NCBI RefSeq assembly: GCF_018613415.1
Contig: NZ_JAGGQG010000011.1
Coordinates: 182,880-246,879, forward strand
Reading direction: 5' to 3'
From: Bacillus sp. ISL-18
GTDB taxonomy: Bacteria; Bacillota; Bacilli; Bacillales; Cytobacillaceae
Length of the DNA stretch: 64,000 bases
Each line of letters begins with the position of its first letter. Position 1 is the first letter of the stretch. The position numbers and the translations under genes are program-made. Under the pieces are notes generated by a model, which ran no database searches, was not told the DNA's origin, and was given only the letters and a program-made list of their open reading frames with translations. Below, one piece after another: positions 19,333-27,053 of the stretch.

Positions 19333-19974
19333 ATGAATATATTAGATACCAGATTTTACGCGATAGTTGATCGGTTTTCCAATCTTTTTATATTAAATAT
19401 CTTTTGGATTCTTTCTTGCCTTCCCATTATTACTATAGTACCTGCAACAACAGCTATGTTTAGTGTTGTCCGTCAATGGCAGCTGCATCAGGATACGAGT
19501 GTAGTTAGAAATTACTTTCGATACTTTAGAGAAAACTTTAAACATAGTTTTATCATAGGCCTAATCTGGACAGCCATATCCGTATTATTGTATTTCAATT
19601 ATTTTTATTTGAATCAGGACCAAACAGGGGCAAAATTCATTATATTGATCCCTTTATTATTAGTAAGCTTATTGTTTACAGGTACTTCTGCCTATTTGTT
19701 TTCAGTTATGTCCCATTATGAAATTACTTGGAAGAGAGCCATTACAAGTTCCTTTTTTATGGCGATTGCAAACTTTCCAATTACCTTGATGATAGTTGGT
19801 ATGTTTGCCTTACTTGTCGTTGTCCTAATGTACCTGCCTGTTTTTACTTTAATTCTATTTAGTATAGGAGCGTATATTAATTTTTCCCTGTGTAACCGTG
19901 TCTTTCATAAAATGGAGCTTACCGGTGTTCGTGATCATTTGTCTAATATGAGAGAAAAATATAAGCCCTTATAG
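19333..19974 (+). CDS. YesL family (DUF624) membrane protein
   Basis: A 213-residue protein with about five hydrophobic segments and the N-terminal YesL pattern (short amphipathic start, LNIFWILSCLPIITI with PATTAMF). YesL-type genes recur beside LplABC-type sugar importers and pectin/arabinan enzymes; their biochemical role is not established. ATG 19333 follows GGGTGG at 19322-19327. It follows the broken LacI gene. Confidence 0.82.
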   Translation: MNILDTRFYAIVDRFSNLFILNIFWILSCLPIITIVPATTAMFSVVRQWQLHQDTSVVRNYFRYFRENFKHSFIIGLIWTAISVLLYFNYFYLNQDQTGAKFIILIPLLLVSLLFTGTSAYLFSVMSHYEITWKRAITSSFFMAIANFPITLMIVGMFALLVVVLMYLPVFTLILFSIGAYINFSLCNRVFHKMELTGVRDHLSNMREKYKPL

Positions 19975-20010
19975 AAAAGAAGCATTCGCCATTTGACGAA
20001 TGCTTCTTTT
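19975..20010 (+). terminator. Rho-independent terminator ending the arabinan operon
   Basis: AAAAGAAGCATTCG (19975-19988) pairs perfectly with CGAATGCTTCTTTT (19997-20010), directly after the YesL stop codon. Confidence 0.9.
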
Positions 20011-20111
20011 CATTTGTGTAGCAAACTGTTTTATTTGCATTATCGTTTCAGTTTAGTAAAATTTAATGGTATGGATGTTGAAATTAGTAGTGAAAGATAA
20101 AGGAGTTCTAT

Positions 20112-20816
20112 ATGGCCAATAAAAAGAAAAATGAGAAAAGTGGAAGTAATTCATCAGCGAAGTTTACCTTTTGGGTAATTGGATTAGTAGTGGTCTGTAT
20201 AGCCGCGTTTATATTTTTCGGGAATCATACCAAAAAACAAGAGGCGACCGTAACCAATAAGATTGATTATTCCAACCAGCCCTTTTTAGGAGAAAAGACA
20301 GCACCTGTGTCGATTATCGAATTTGGCGATTATAAATGTCCTAATTGCAAGAACTTCGCGACCAATGTGGTACCTGTGATTGAAAAAGAGTTGGTTGACA
20401 CAGGAAAAGCTAAATTTTATTTTATGAATGATTCCTTTATTAATACAGATTCGATTCGTTCCGCTAAATTTGCTGAATCAGTCTTTAAGGAATTAGGAAA
20501 TGAAACATTTTGGAAGTTTCATGAACTTCTCTATCAAAAACAACCAACAGAATCAAAATATGAGAAAATGGATGTTTTTACAGAAGATTTCTTAACGAAG
20601 ACGTTAAAAGAAGTTGCCAGCGATCAAGAAGTAGATAAGGTTGTGAAAAACTTCCAATCGAAAAACAGTGAGGCTGCCTGGAACAAGGATATGGAATACG
20701 CTGAAAAATTGGGTGTAACCGGGACCCCAACCATTTTTGTGAACGGGGAGATGTTTAAAGGTCAAACCATTGATGATTTAAAGAAAATGGTCGAAGAAGC
20801 AGCGAAGGGGAAATAG
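20112..20816 (+). CDS. bdbD: Membrane-anchored DsbA-like thiol-disulfide oxidoreductase BdbD
   Basis: A 234-residue protein with a single N-terminal membrane anchor (residues 18-37) and an external thioredoxin-fold domain carrying the CPNC active site at 76-79 and the cis-Pro loop GVTGTPTIFVNG near 205. It oxidises cysteines in exported proteins. AGGAGTT precedes ATG 20112. The quinone-linked partner BdbC follows after 1 bp. Confidence 0.93.
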   Translation: MANKKKNEKSGSNSSAKFTFWVIGLVVVCIAAFIFFGNHTKKQEATVTNKIDYSNQPFLGEKTAPVSIIEFGDYKCPNCKNFATNVVPVIEKELVDTGKAKFYFMNDSFINTDSIRSAKFAESVFKELGNETFWKFHELLYQKQPTESKYEKMDVFTEDFLTKTLKEVASDQEVDKVVKNFQSKNSEAAWNKDMEYAEKLGVTGTPTIFVNGEMFKGQTIDDLKKMVEEAAKGK

Positions 20817-20817
20817 A

Positions 20818-21225
20818 ATGAATAAGCCTTTACTTCTATCTTGGGTCGCGGCCCTCATTGCCACGTTAGGCAGCTTATATTTTAGTGAAGTCATGCACTT
20901 TATTCCTTGCACCCTATGCTGGTACCAGCGAATCTTTATGTATCCGTTAGCGATCATATTAGGTATCGCCTTTTACCGTAATGACCAGGGGATTTATCGG
21001 TATGTTCTTCCGCTTTCTATTATTGGAATGCTTATTTCAGGTTATCATACGCTTTTGCAAAAACTTTCCTTTTTACAGCAATTCGAAATGTGTACAACGG
21101 GTGTACCCTGTTCCAAGGATTACATCAATTGGCTTGGGTTTATCACCATCCCATTGTTAGCATTTATTGCTTTTACAGTTATTACAATCAGTTTAGTCAT
21201 GCTGGCGCGCCGCCCAAGAGTTTAA
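20818..21225 (+). CDS. bdbC: DsbB-like disulfide oxidoreductase BdbC
   Basis: A 135-residue protein with four membrane segments, CTLC at residues 31-34 and a second cysteine pair at 92 and 98 in the outer loop, as in DsbB/BdbC. It reoxidises BdbD and passes electrons to quinone. It starts 1 bp after the bdbD stop, so the two are translationally coupled. Confidence 0.94.
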   Translation: MNKPLLLSWVAALIATLGSLYFSEVMHFIPCTLCWYQRIFMYPLAIILGIAFYRNDQGIYRYVLPLSIIGMLISGYHTLLQKLSFLQQFEMCTTGVPCSKDYINWLGFITIPLLAFIAFTVITISLVMLARRPRV

Positions 21226-21235
21226 TTCTACAAAT

Positions 21236-21276
21236 AAAAAGAGCGAAAAAACGAGACGTTTTTTCGCTCTTTTTTC
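21236..21276. terminator. Bidirectional terminator between bdbC and yjcZ-like gene
   Basis: An 18-bp inverted repeat, AAAAAGAGCGAAAAAACG (21236-21253) and CGTTTTTTCGCTCTTTTT (21257-21274). The A and T runs serve both convergent genes. Confidence 0.9.
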
Positions 21277-21303
21277 TTCCCTTTTAATTTAGCTTAATCA
21301 AGA

Positions 21304-21387
21304 TTAGTACATCCAAGATGCACCAATGATAATTAAAAGAATGAACAATACAACGATTAAAGCGAAGCCGTTATTGTTGTTTCCCAT
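21304..21387 (-). CDS. YjcZ family sporulation peptide, 27 residues
   Basis: A short minus-strand gene preceded by the near-perfect ribosome binding site AAAGGAGGTGG. The product starts MGNNNNG and continues with FALIVVLFILLIIIGASW and MY. The FALIVVLFILLIIxG core identifies the YjcZ/YhcM-type small hydrophobic sporulation proteins of Bacillus. It is probably a single-pass membrane peptide expressed in sporulation. Its molecular role is not known. Confidence 0.88.
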   Translation of the reverse strand: MGNNNNGFALIVVLFILLIIIGASWMY

Positions 21388-21498
21388 AGTAATCCACCTC
21401 CTTTGTTGCTGTATTATAAGTTATGAAGCAGCGCATAAGATTGAAATGGACAAGTGCTTATAATTTAAAAAAATTAAAAAATATATCTTTTTATTAGG

Positions 21499-21529
21499 AA
21501 GTCCTGTGGATCATTGCAGGACTTTTTTT
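21499..21529 (+). terminator. Orphan rho-independent terminator
   Basis: AAGTCCTG (21499-21506) pairs with CAGGACTT (21517-21524), followed by TTTTT. The preceding plus-strand gene (bdbC) already has its own terminator at 21236, and the gap 21388-21498 shows no plus-strand coding frame. It may end a small RNA or antisense transcript, or insulate the next gene. Confidence 0.6.
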
Positions 21530-21616
21530 GCCATAAAATCGGCATATGTATATTGTGTGAAATGTATAGGTGGTTCGAAAAGTATGATGTATCCTACAAA
21601 TGAGAGGTGAGTGATA

Positions 21617-21895
21617 ATGATGAATCATGGAAAAATTTTTGGAACAACTAGTATGGGCGAAAGAGGCCAGGTTGTTATTCCATCGGAGGCCCGCGAGGAA
21701 TTAGGAATTAAATCTGGGGAGAAATTTGTAGTCTTCGGTGATGCTAGGAAAGGTACTGTTATTCTCGTTAAATCAGAAATTATGAATAAGTTTGCTAATT
21801 TCTTTTTTAACAAGTCGAAAAGATTTGAGAAAATAGCTAAAGAGATCTTTGATAAGACTGAAACAGAAGTCGAAGAAGAGGAAAAGGAAGAGTAG
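21617..21895 (+). CDS. AbrB/SpoVT-type DNA-binding protein
   Basis: A 92-93-residue protein. Residues 5-50 form a swapped-hairpin AbrB domain (KIFGTTSMGERGQVVIPSEA with REELGIKSGEKFVVFGD). The C-terminal half is charged and ends in a Glu-rich tail (EVEEEEKEE). ATG 21617 after AGAGGTGA is chosen; GTG 21611 and ATG 21620 are in frame. It lies 77 bp before the AarF/UbiB gene, suggesting co-expression. Its target is unknown. Confidence 0.83.
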   Translation: MMNHGKIFGTTSMGERGQVVIPSEAREELGIKSGEKFVVFGDARKGTVILVKSEIMNKFANFFFNKSKRFEKIAKEIFDKTETEVEEEEKEE

Positions 21896-21972
21896 AATAA
21901 TTTTTCATTATTAAAACGTCAGTATACCACGCAGGCTTGTCCCGTGGGCAGAAATGGAAGGGGAGGACAAGA

Positions 21973-23652
21973 ATGCGTGAGTTCATGCGCTTACTGTTCA
22001 ACAAAAGGTTTAGGAACACCTTTTTTATGTTTGTTGGGGTCTTTATGCAATTTTGGTGGCTGGGGAAAACGAAGAAATTTATACATAAAGAGACCTCTGC
22101 AAAAAGATACAAGGCAGTCTATAAATCGCAAGCAGCCAAATTTGCTAAAGCTGCCGTCGAAATGGGCGGTTTAATCATTAAACTGGGGCAGTTTGTCAGC
22201 TCAAGGGTGGATATTTTACCAAAGGAATATACAGATATTCTCGCACAACTTCAAGATTCCGTTGCACCAGTGCCAACTCAATTAGCAGTCAGCCGGATTG
22301 AAGCGGAATTGTCGGGAACCGTTTTAAACCTGTTTACCTCGTTTACCCAAGAGCCAGTTGCGGCGGCATCACTTGGACAAGTCCACCGAGCTGTCTTGAT
22401 AAACGGTGAGGACGTTGCCGTAAAAGTGATGCGCCCTGGTATTGAAGAGATCGTTGCTTTAGATCTGGCCACATTGAAGGTTTTGACCAACCTTGCCGGC
22501 CGCTTTACAAAAGTCAGCAGATTTGTAGATTTAAAGGATGTTTATCAAGAGTTTGAGGAAGTCATTACCGAGGAGCTTGATTATCAAAAAGAAGCAAAAA
22601 ATCTCGAGGACTTTCAATCATCCTTCGATGAGTTTCCTGGTGTTACGACTCCGAAGGTTTATTGGGAGCTGACCACGAGTAAAGTACTTGTTATGGAGTT
22701 CATTGAAGGTGTAAAAATTAATGAAATTCCTCAACTAGACGGAACTTCTATTAATAAGAAAAGATTAGCATCGATTTTGTATCTTTCCTATTTAAAGCAG
22801 CTGCTAGAAGACGGTGTCTTTCATGCCGATCCCCATCCGGGAAACCTGTTGGTAAAACAGGATGGTACGCTTTGTTTTATTGATTTTGGGATGGTCGGAA
22901 CCATTTCGCATCAGATGAAGGAAAATATGGTCAAGCTGGCGATGTCGATTTATCTGAAGGACGCAGGCGGGATGGTTGAGGCTTTTAACGAGCTTGGTTT
23001 TTTAAGAAAGAATGCAGATAAAGGTGCATTGGCAAAAAATGTTAAATTTATTCTCTCAGGCTTCTCTAATGGAAGTTTTAATATTGAAAAGATTAATAAT
23101 GAGAGTTTCCTCGAAGAGTTACGCGAATTTTTATACGAGCAGCCGTTTCAAATTCCTTCACGAATGACCTTTTTAGGTAAGGCAATTATGACTGTTTTTA
23201 GTATTTGTAATGGCCTGGATAAGGATTTTGATATTGCAGCGAATACAAAACCTTATGTGGAAGATATAATGGACAGTAATCGTTCGAATCCTGCTAGAGA
23301 AACGGTGATCGATCAAGTTAAAAACACACTTTTTCAAGTTATCCCAACTGCCCGTAAGCTATTTACGCTTGTTGAGCAGTTTGAGTCGGGTGAAATTCGG
23401 ATTCAGCCATCAAAATCGTTTGAAAAACAAATACTCAATCATCAGGCAGGAGAAACAAGGAAAATAGTATTGGCTGTGTTGGGGACAGGAGTATTAATCG
23501 CTGGTTCGCAGATCAACATGCAAAATGAGACAGCAGGACTCATTATGATGGTGGGCGGCGGGTTATTTACCCTGTTACAGGTTAGTAAACGCCCTTCTTC
23601 ACGGCGAAGAAGGGCGCATCCAAGACCGCCGTTTATCGAGGAAAAGAATTAG
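21973..23652 (+). CDS. AarF/UbiB (ABC1/COQ8) atypical kinase family protein
   Basis: A 559-residue protein with the ADCK/UbiB kinase-like core: KxGQ-type motif IIKLGQFVSSRVDILP near residue 75, A-rich nucleotide loop VAAASLGQVHRA near 133, VAVKVMRPG near 152, HADPHPGNLL near 283 and IDFGMVG near 302. Two hydrophobic C-terminal segments probably anchor it in the membrane. UbiB proteins support isoprenoid quinone biosynthesis; in Bacillus the role is unproven. ATG 21973 is chosen because GGGGAGG lies 7-13 nt before it; the TTG 21937 is in frame but poorly served. Confidence 0.87.
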   Translation: MREFMRLLFNKRFRNTFFMFVGVFMQFWWLGKTKKFIHKETSAKRYKAVYKSQAAKFAKAAVEMGGLIIKLGQFVSSRVDILPKEYTDILAQLQDSVAPVPTQLAVSRIEAELSGTVLNLFTSFTQEPVAAASLGQVHRAVLINGEDVAVKVMRPGIEEIVALDLATLKVLTNLAGRFTKVSRFVDLKDVYQEFEEVITEELDYQKEAKNLEDFQSSFDEFPGVTTPKVYWELTTSKVLVMEFIEGVKINEIPQLDGTSINKKRLASILYLSYLKQLLEDGVFHADPHPGNLLVKQDGTLCFIDFGMVGTISHQMKENMVKLAMSIYLKDAGGMVEAFNELGFLRKNADKGALAKNVKFILSGFSNGSFNIEKINNESFLEELREFLYEQPFQIPSRMTFLGKAIMTVFSICNGLDKDFDIAANTKPYVEDIMDSNRSNPARETVIDQVKNTLFQVIPTARKLFTLVEQFESGEIRIQPSKSFEKQILNHQAGETRKIVLAVLGTGVLIAGSQINMQNETAGLIMMVGGGLFTLLQVSKRPSSRRRRAHPRPPFIEEKN

Positions 23653-23676
23653 CTACCTCTCCTGTAACGATGAGAA

Positions 23677-23716
23677 AAGTAAAAAGTCCAACAATTAGTT
23701 GTTGGACTTTTTACTT
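23677..23716. terminator. Bidirectional terminator between aarF-like gene and dps
   Basis: An 18-bp perfect inverted repeat, AAGTAAAAAGTCCAACAA (23677-23694) and TTGTTGGACTTTTTACTT (23699-23716), loop TTAG. Its right edge touches the dps stop codon, so dps translation ends on the hairpin itself. Confidence 0.9.
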
Positions 23717-24162
23717 TACAGGGATTTACCAAGAAATGCTGACAGCATCCATACATGTTTTTCTAATCCGGAATGAATCGCTAGCAGCATATCGCCGGTT
23801 GTTTCGTCATTTACTTCCTCTGAAAGACTCATGCCTTCTTTTAGTTCTCCAATGACAATCGAGAAGTCATTGATCACTGATTGAACCATTTCATCTGCAG
23901 TTTCACTGCCAGATGCTTCACGGATGGAAGAAAGTTCTAGACATTCTTTCATCGTTGCGACCGGATTACCTCCAATTGCTAGTAACCGCTCTGCTAGTTC
24001 ATCAACATGAAGGCCTGCTTCATTATAGAACTCTTCAAATTTAGCATGCAGGGTAAAAAACTGACCGCCTTTTACGTACCAATGATAGTTATGTAACTTT
24101 ATATACAGAACAGACCAATTCGCAATTTGCTTATTAAGTACACTAACTAACTGATTTTCCAT
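23716..24162 (-). CDS. dps: Dps-family ferritin-like DNA protection protein
   Basis: A 148-residue four-helix protein with the intersubunit ferroxidase residues His27 (HNYHW), His39 (FTLHA), Asp54 and Glu58 (HVDELAERL). The spacing is that of Listeria and Bacillus Dps. It oxidises and stores Fe(II) using peroxide and protects DNA in stationary phase. A good ribosome binding site (GAAGGAGGATAT on the minus strand) precedes the ATG. No clear PerR or sigma-B site was found upstream. Confidence 0.93.
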   Translation of the reverse strand: MENQLVSVLNKQIANWSVLYIKLHNYHWYVKGGQFFTLHAKFEEFYNEAGLHVDELAERLLAIGGNPVATMKECLELSSIREASGSETADEMVQSVINDFSIVIGELKEGMSLSEEVNDETTGDMLLAIHSGLEKHVWMLSAFLGKSL

Positions 24163-24541
24163 GATCGAATATCCTCCTTCAAATTAGCTTCAATCTTATT
24201 ATTACCAAAGAATTGAAAGGAAATCCTGCTAATTTAAAGGAATTTGATGGCAATTTGGTGAAGAATGCAATCCCAAATGCTTTCTCCGTGATAATTTAGG
24301 TGTAAATATGGATTGTTACAACATTGAAACCTTTTGTAAAAATAGAACAATATTTTTCCTCCAAGTCGAATTTATGGAAATTCTAAGCTGATGGATAATA
24401 TTAACTAATGATAGTTTAGTTGTTTAATAGCAAAGGCTAAGAGACACTATTGTGAATTGCTAAATTTTGGACGATGAATAGAAGTATTACATCTGATAGC
24501 CTAATAGTAGACAAACGAACGACTACTAGGAGGTAATATAG
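24163..24541. other. Intergenic gap between divergent dps and cell-wall hydrolase genes
   Basis: A 379-bp AT-rich gap that must hold promoters for both divergent genes. I see no reading frame, no convincing riboswitch (a c-di-AMP leader was considered because it often precedes LysM hydrolases) and no strong terminator. Confidence 0.6.
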
Positions 24542-25138
24542 TTGAAAAAATTAAAAAAACTAATAGTAGCCGCTGGATTAATGTTATCAATTTCAGCATT
24601 TACTTTAACAAACCAAACCGAAGCCGCGACCACCACTCACAAAATCCAATATGGAGAAACCTATTGGAAGATCGCAAAGGGGTTCGGTGTACCCGTTAAC
24701 AGCTTAATGGCGACAAATAAATCGGTGCCTCTTTATGCTGGCAGAAATATGTTACTACCAAACTCTCCTTACACGGCAGCCGAGAAAGACTTGATGGCCC
24801 GTCTTGTACATGCTGAGGCAGTTGGCGAGCCGTATGCAGGAAAAGTTGCGGTTGCGACCGTTATTCTTAATAGAGTAAGAAGTGCGGATTTTCCCAATAC
24901 TGTAAAGGGTGTAATCTATCAAATTGCATATGGACATTATGCCTTTACTCCTGTAGAAAACGGACGAATTAATCAGCCAGCTGATGCGGCTTCTAAACGA
25001 GCTGTCAATGAAGCAATCGCGCTAACTGGAAAGGGAAATGGATCTTTATACTTCTACAATCCTAAAACCTCAACAAGTTCATGGATTACATCACGACCTG
25101 TAACCGTTACGATTGGAAATCACAGATTTGCACGATAA
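24542..25138 (+). CDS. LysM-containing SleB/CwlJ-type cell-wall hydrolase
   Basis: A 198-residue exported protein: signal peptide 1-28 (MKKLKK start, ending TEAA), one LysM peptidoglycan-binding repeat at 32-76 (THKIQYGETYWKIAKGFGV...LLPN) and a Hydrolase_2 (SleB/CwlJ) domain from about 80 with the conserved RLVHAEAVGEPYAGKVAVA and ILNRVRS. The family contains spore cortex lytic transglycosylases. A LysM anchor instead of the PG_binding_1 domain of SleB makes it a variant. TTG 24542 follows AGGAGGT. Confidence 0.88.
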   Translation: MKKLKKLIVAAGLMLSISAFTLTNQTEAATTTHKIQYGETYWKIAKGFGVPVNSLMATNKSVPLYAGRNMLLPNSPYTAAEKDLMARLVHAEAVGEPYAGKVAVATVILNRVRSADFPNTVKGVIYQIAYGHYAFTPVENGRINQPADAASKRAVNEAIALTGKGNGSLYFYNPKTSTSSWITSRPVTVTIGNHRFAR

Positions 25139-25171
25139 TTAGTATGTCTAACAAAATAACTGCTATTCACG

Positions 25172-25211
25172 AAAAACAGCAAAATTCGGTTGAGAATTTT
25201 GCTGTTTTTTT
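25172..25211 (+). terminator. Rho-independent terminator after the cell-wall hydrolase
   Basis: AAAAACAGCAAAATTC (25172-25187) pairs with GAATTTTGCTGTTTTTT (25194-25210), loop GGTTGA, ending in a T-run. Confidence 0.88.
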
Positions 25212-25246
25212 ATGCATCTCGGATTAGGTTATGCAAAACTACATAA
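25210..25246 (+). promoter_or_regulatory. Tandem upstream activator sites for the sigma-54 permease promoter
   Basis: The 18-mer TTATGCAAAACTACATAA (25229-25246) is an imperfect inverted repeat (TTATGCA against TACATAA). A weaker copy TTATGCATCTCGGATTAG starts 19 bp earlier at 25210. The proximal site starts 71 bp before the -24 GG. Related pairs occur at 26915 and 31266. Confidence 0.7.
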
Positions 25247-25298
25247 ATCATTGTGGAAGAAAAGGCAACTAGTAAGGGAATTTATAAAAAGTAGAGGT

Positions 25299-25314
25299 TG
25301 GCATAAAAATTGCA
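25299..25314 (+). promoter_or_regulatory. Sigma-54 (SigL) -24/-12 promoter of the permease gene
   Basis: TGGCATAAAAATTGCA matches TGGCACN5TTGCW except T for C at one position, with the GG-to-GC spacing exactly 12. It lies about 156 bp before the permease start. Confidence 0.8.
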
Positions 25315-25401
25315 TTATTCTAAATAGTAGGTAATTTATTTATGATAGGAGGAAAGGATGAACGGCTGATTGTTGATTTAAAAGTACCATCAGATAAAAA
25401 A

Positions 25402-25416
25402 ATGAAACCGCTTTAA
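25402..25416 (+). promoter_or_regulatory. Candidate cre site in the permease leader
   Basis: ATGAAACCGCTTTAA matches WTGNAANCGNWNNCW with one mismatch (A for C). It is about 90 bp downstream of the sigma-54 promoter, where CcpA could act as a roadblock. In Bacillus, SigL units for amino acid and sugar catabolism are often also under CcpA. Confidence 0.35.
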
Positions 25417-25469
25417 ATTAATTGACTATTTGCACAATTTAGTAGAAATGAAAAGGAGAGTTGATAAAA

Positions 25470-26822
25470 TTGGAGAATACCACTCTTAAACGGTCACTTG
25501 GATTATGGGCAATTGTCATGCTTGGACTTGGATATATGACACCAACAATTGTGTTCGATACATTTGGAATCGTGTCTAACGAGACAAATGGAGTTGTTCC
25601 ACTTGCGTATATTGCAGCATTGGTTGTGATGTTATTTACAGCGATTAGTTACAGTAAAATGGTAAGCGTTTATCCGAGTGCTGGTTCTGCCTATACGTAT
25701 ACACGGGAAACCATGAGCCCCCATCTTGGTTTTCTTGTGGGCTGGTCGGCATTACTTGATTATATCTTGCTTCCAATGGTAAATGCCTTAATTATTCGAA
25801 TTTATATGGTATCCGTATTCCCTAATGTTCCCGCATGGATTTGGGTTGTCGTTTATGTGGCAATCGTTACAGCTCTTAATGCCTGGAGCATGGGTAAAAC
25901 CTCTAGTTTAAATTCCTTGCTGGTCGTATTTGAAGTAGTCTTAATTGCTGCCTTTATTGTTTTAGCCTTCATTCAACTTTCCAAAGGGATGGGGCAAGGG
26001 ACTATTTTAACAGCCCAGCCATTATTCCACTCTAATGTCCACCTTGGTGCTGTACTAACGGGAGCTACCGTTGTTTGTTTCTCCTTTATCGGATTTGACG
26101 CAGTAACCATGTATGCAGAGGAAGCGATTGATCAAAAGGTCATGACGAAAGCGATCATGATGACCGTCTTTATTGGTGGAGCAATCTTTTTTGTTTGTAG
26201 TTATTTCGCGCAAGCTTTATTCCCAAATGTTTCAGGTTTCAAGGTGACCGATGATACGCTGCCAGAAATTGGCTTGTATGTCGGTGGAACCTTCTTTAAA
26301 TTAATCTTCCTTTCCGGTGCTTTTGCGGCAACAGTCGCTTCAGGACTTGCTTCACATGCAAGTGTGTCCAGGCTCTTATATGTGATGGGGCGAAACGGTG
26401 TATTGCCGAAAGAAACTTTTGGCTATGTCCACCCAAAATTCCGAACCCCTGTGTTTAATGTCATCCTTGTCGGGGTGGTTTCGTTACTAGCCATTGCCCC
26501 AAGCCTAGAATTAATTTCTTCCTTTATTAATTTTGGTGCTTTAATTGCGTTTACCTTTGTTAACCTATCCGTAATCGCTCATTTTATCTTCAAACACAAG
26601 CGGTATAAAACAGCAAAAGATATCTTCTCTTACTTAATCATGCCGGTCCTTGGTGCCGGATTAACAGGGATTTTGTGGTATAACTTGCAAGCGGACGCTC
26701 TAATTGGCGGGCTTGTTTGGATCGGAATTGGAATTGTTTATATGCTCTTCCAGACACGATTCTTTACGATCAAAATTGCTGATTTAAATTTAGATGATGC
26801 TGAAAGAACGTCTTCCTTATAA
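25470..26822 (+). CDS. APC family amino acid/polyamine permease
   Basis: A 450-residue transporter with about 12 hydrophobic segments and APC-family features: GLGYMTPTIVFDTFGIVSNET in helix 1 and YPSAGSAYTYTRETMSP near residue 65. TTG 25470 is preferred over TTG 25461 because GGAGAG ends at 25460, too close to the latter. It has its own SigL promoter with the same activator sites as the glutamate dehydrogenase and GABA operons. Putrescine or GABA uptake is the likely role, inferred from the regulon. Confidence 0.87.
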   Translation: MENTTLKRSLGLWAIVMLGLGYMTPTIVFDTFGIVSNETNGVVPLAYIAALVVMLFTAISYSKMVSVYPSAGSAYTYTRETMSPHLGFLVGWSALLDYILLPMVNALIIRIYMVSVFPNVPAWIWVVVYVAIVTALNAWSMGKTSSLNSLLVVFEVVLIAAFIVLAFIQLSKGMGQGTILTAQPLFHSNVHLGAVLTGATVVCFSFIGFDAVTMYAEEAIDQKVMTKAIMMTVFIGGAIFFVCSYFAQALFPNVSGFKVTDDTLPEIGLYVGGTFFKLIFLSGAFAATVASGLASHASVSRLLYVMGRNGVLPKETFGYVHPKFRTPVFNVILVGVVSLLAIAPSLELISSFINFGALIAFTFVNLSVIAHFIFKHKRYKTAKDIFSYLIMPVLGAGLTGILWYNLQADALIGGLVWIGIGIVYMLFQTRFFTIKIADLNLDDAERTSSL

Positions 26823-26862
26823 TGTCTAAACAATCGTCATTCAAAAAAAAATATCCGTCATG

Positions 26863-26893
26863 AAACGCATTCCATACAAGAATGCGTTTTTTT
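26863..26893 (+). terminator. Rho-independent terminator after the permease
   Basis: AAACGCATTC (26863-26872) and GAATGCGTTT (26880-26889) with a T-run to 26893. Confidence 0.88.
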
Positions 26894-26914
26894 ATTAGAT
26901 TACCTCCTCACCAC

Positions 26915-26951
26915 TTATGCAAAACGGAATAATCCAATCATATTTTCATAA
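26915..26951 (+). promoter_or_regulatory. Tandem upstream activator sites for the sigma-54 glutamate dehydrogenase promoter
   Basis: TTATGCAAAACGGAATAA (26915-26932) is the clear copy. A degenerate second copy ending TTCATAA begins 19 bp later (26934-26951), 70 bp before the -24 GG. Spacing and phase match the other two SigL units. Confidence 0.6.
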
Positions 26952-27002
26952 AAACGGGAGGAATAAATTTTAAAAAGGCGCAAGGGAGCGCTTAAGCGAA
27001 GT

Positions 27003-27018
27003 TGGCACGAAAATTGCT
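27003..27018 (+). promoter_or_regulatory. Sigma-54 (SigL) promoter of the glutamate dehydrogenase gene
   Basis: TGGCACGAAAATTGCT is a full match to TGGCACN5TTGCW. It lies about 35 bp upstream of the GTG start. Confidence 0.9.
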
Positions 27019-27053
27019 ATAAGAATAATAACAATAAAAAATGAGGTGTTAAA

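Noticed and set aside
24163..24541. c-di-AMP riboswitch upstream of the LysM hydrolase
   Set aside because: Such leaders are common before cell-wall hydrolases, but none of the conserved G-rich blocks is present.
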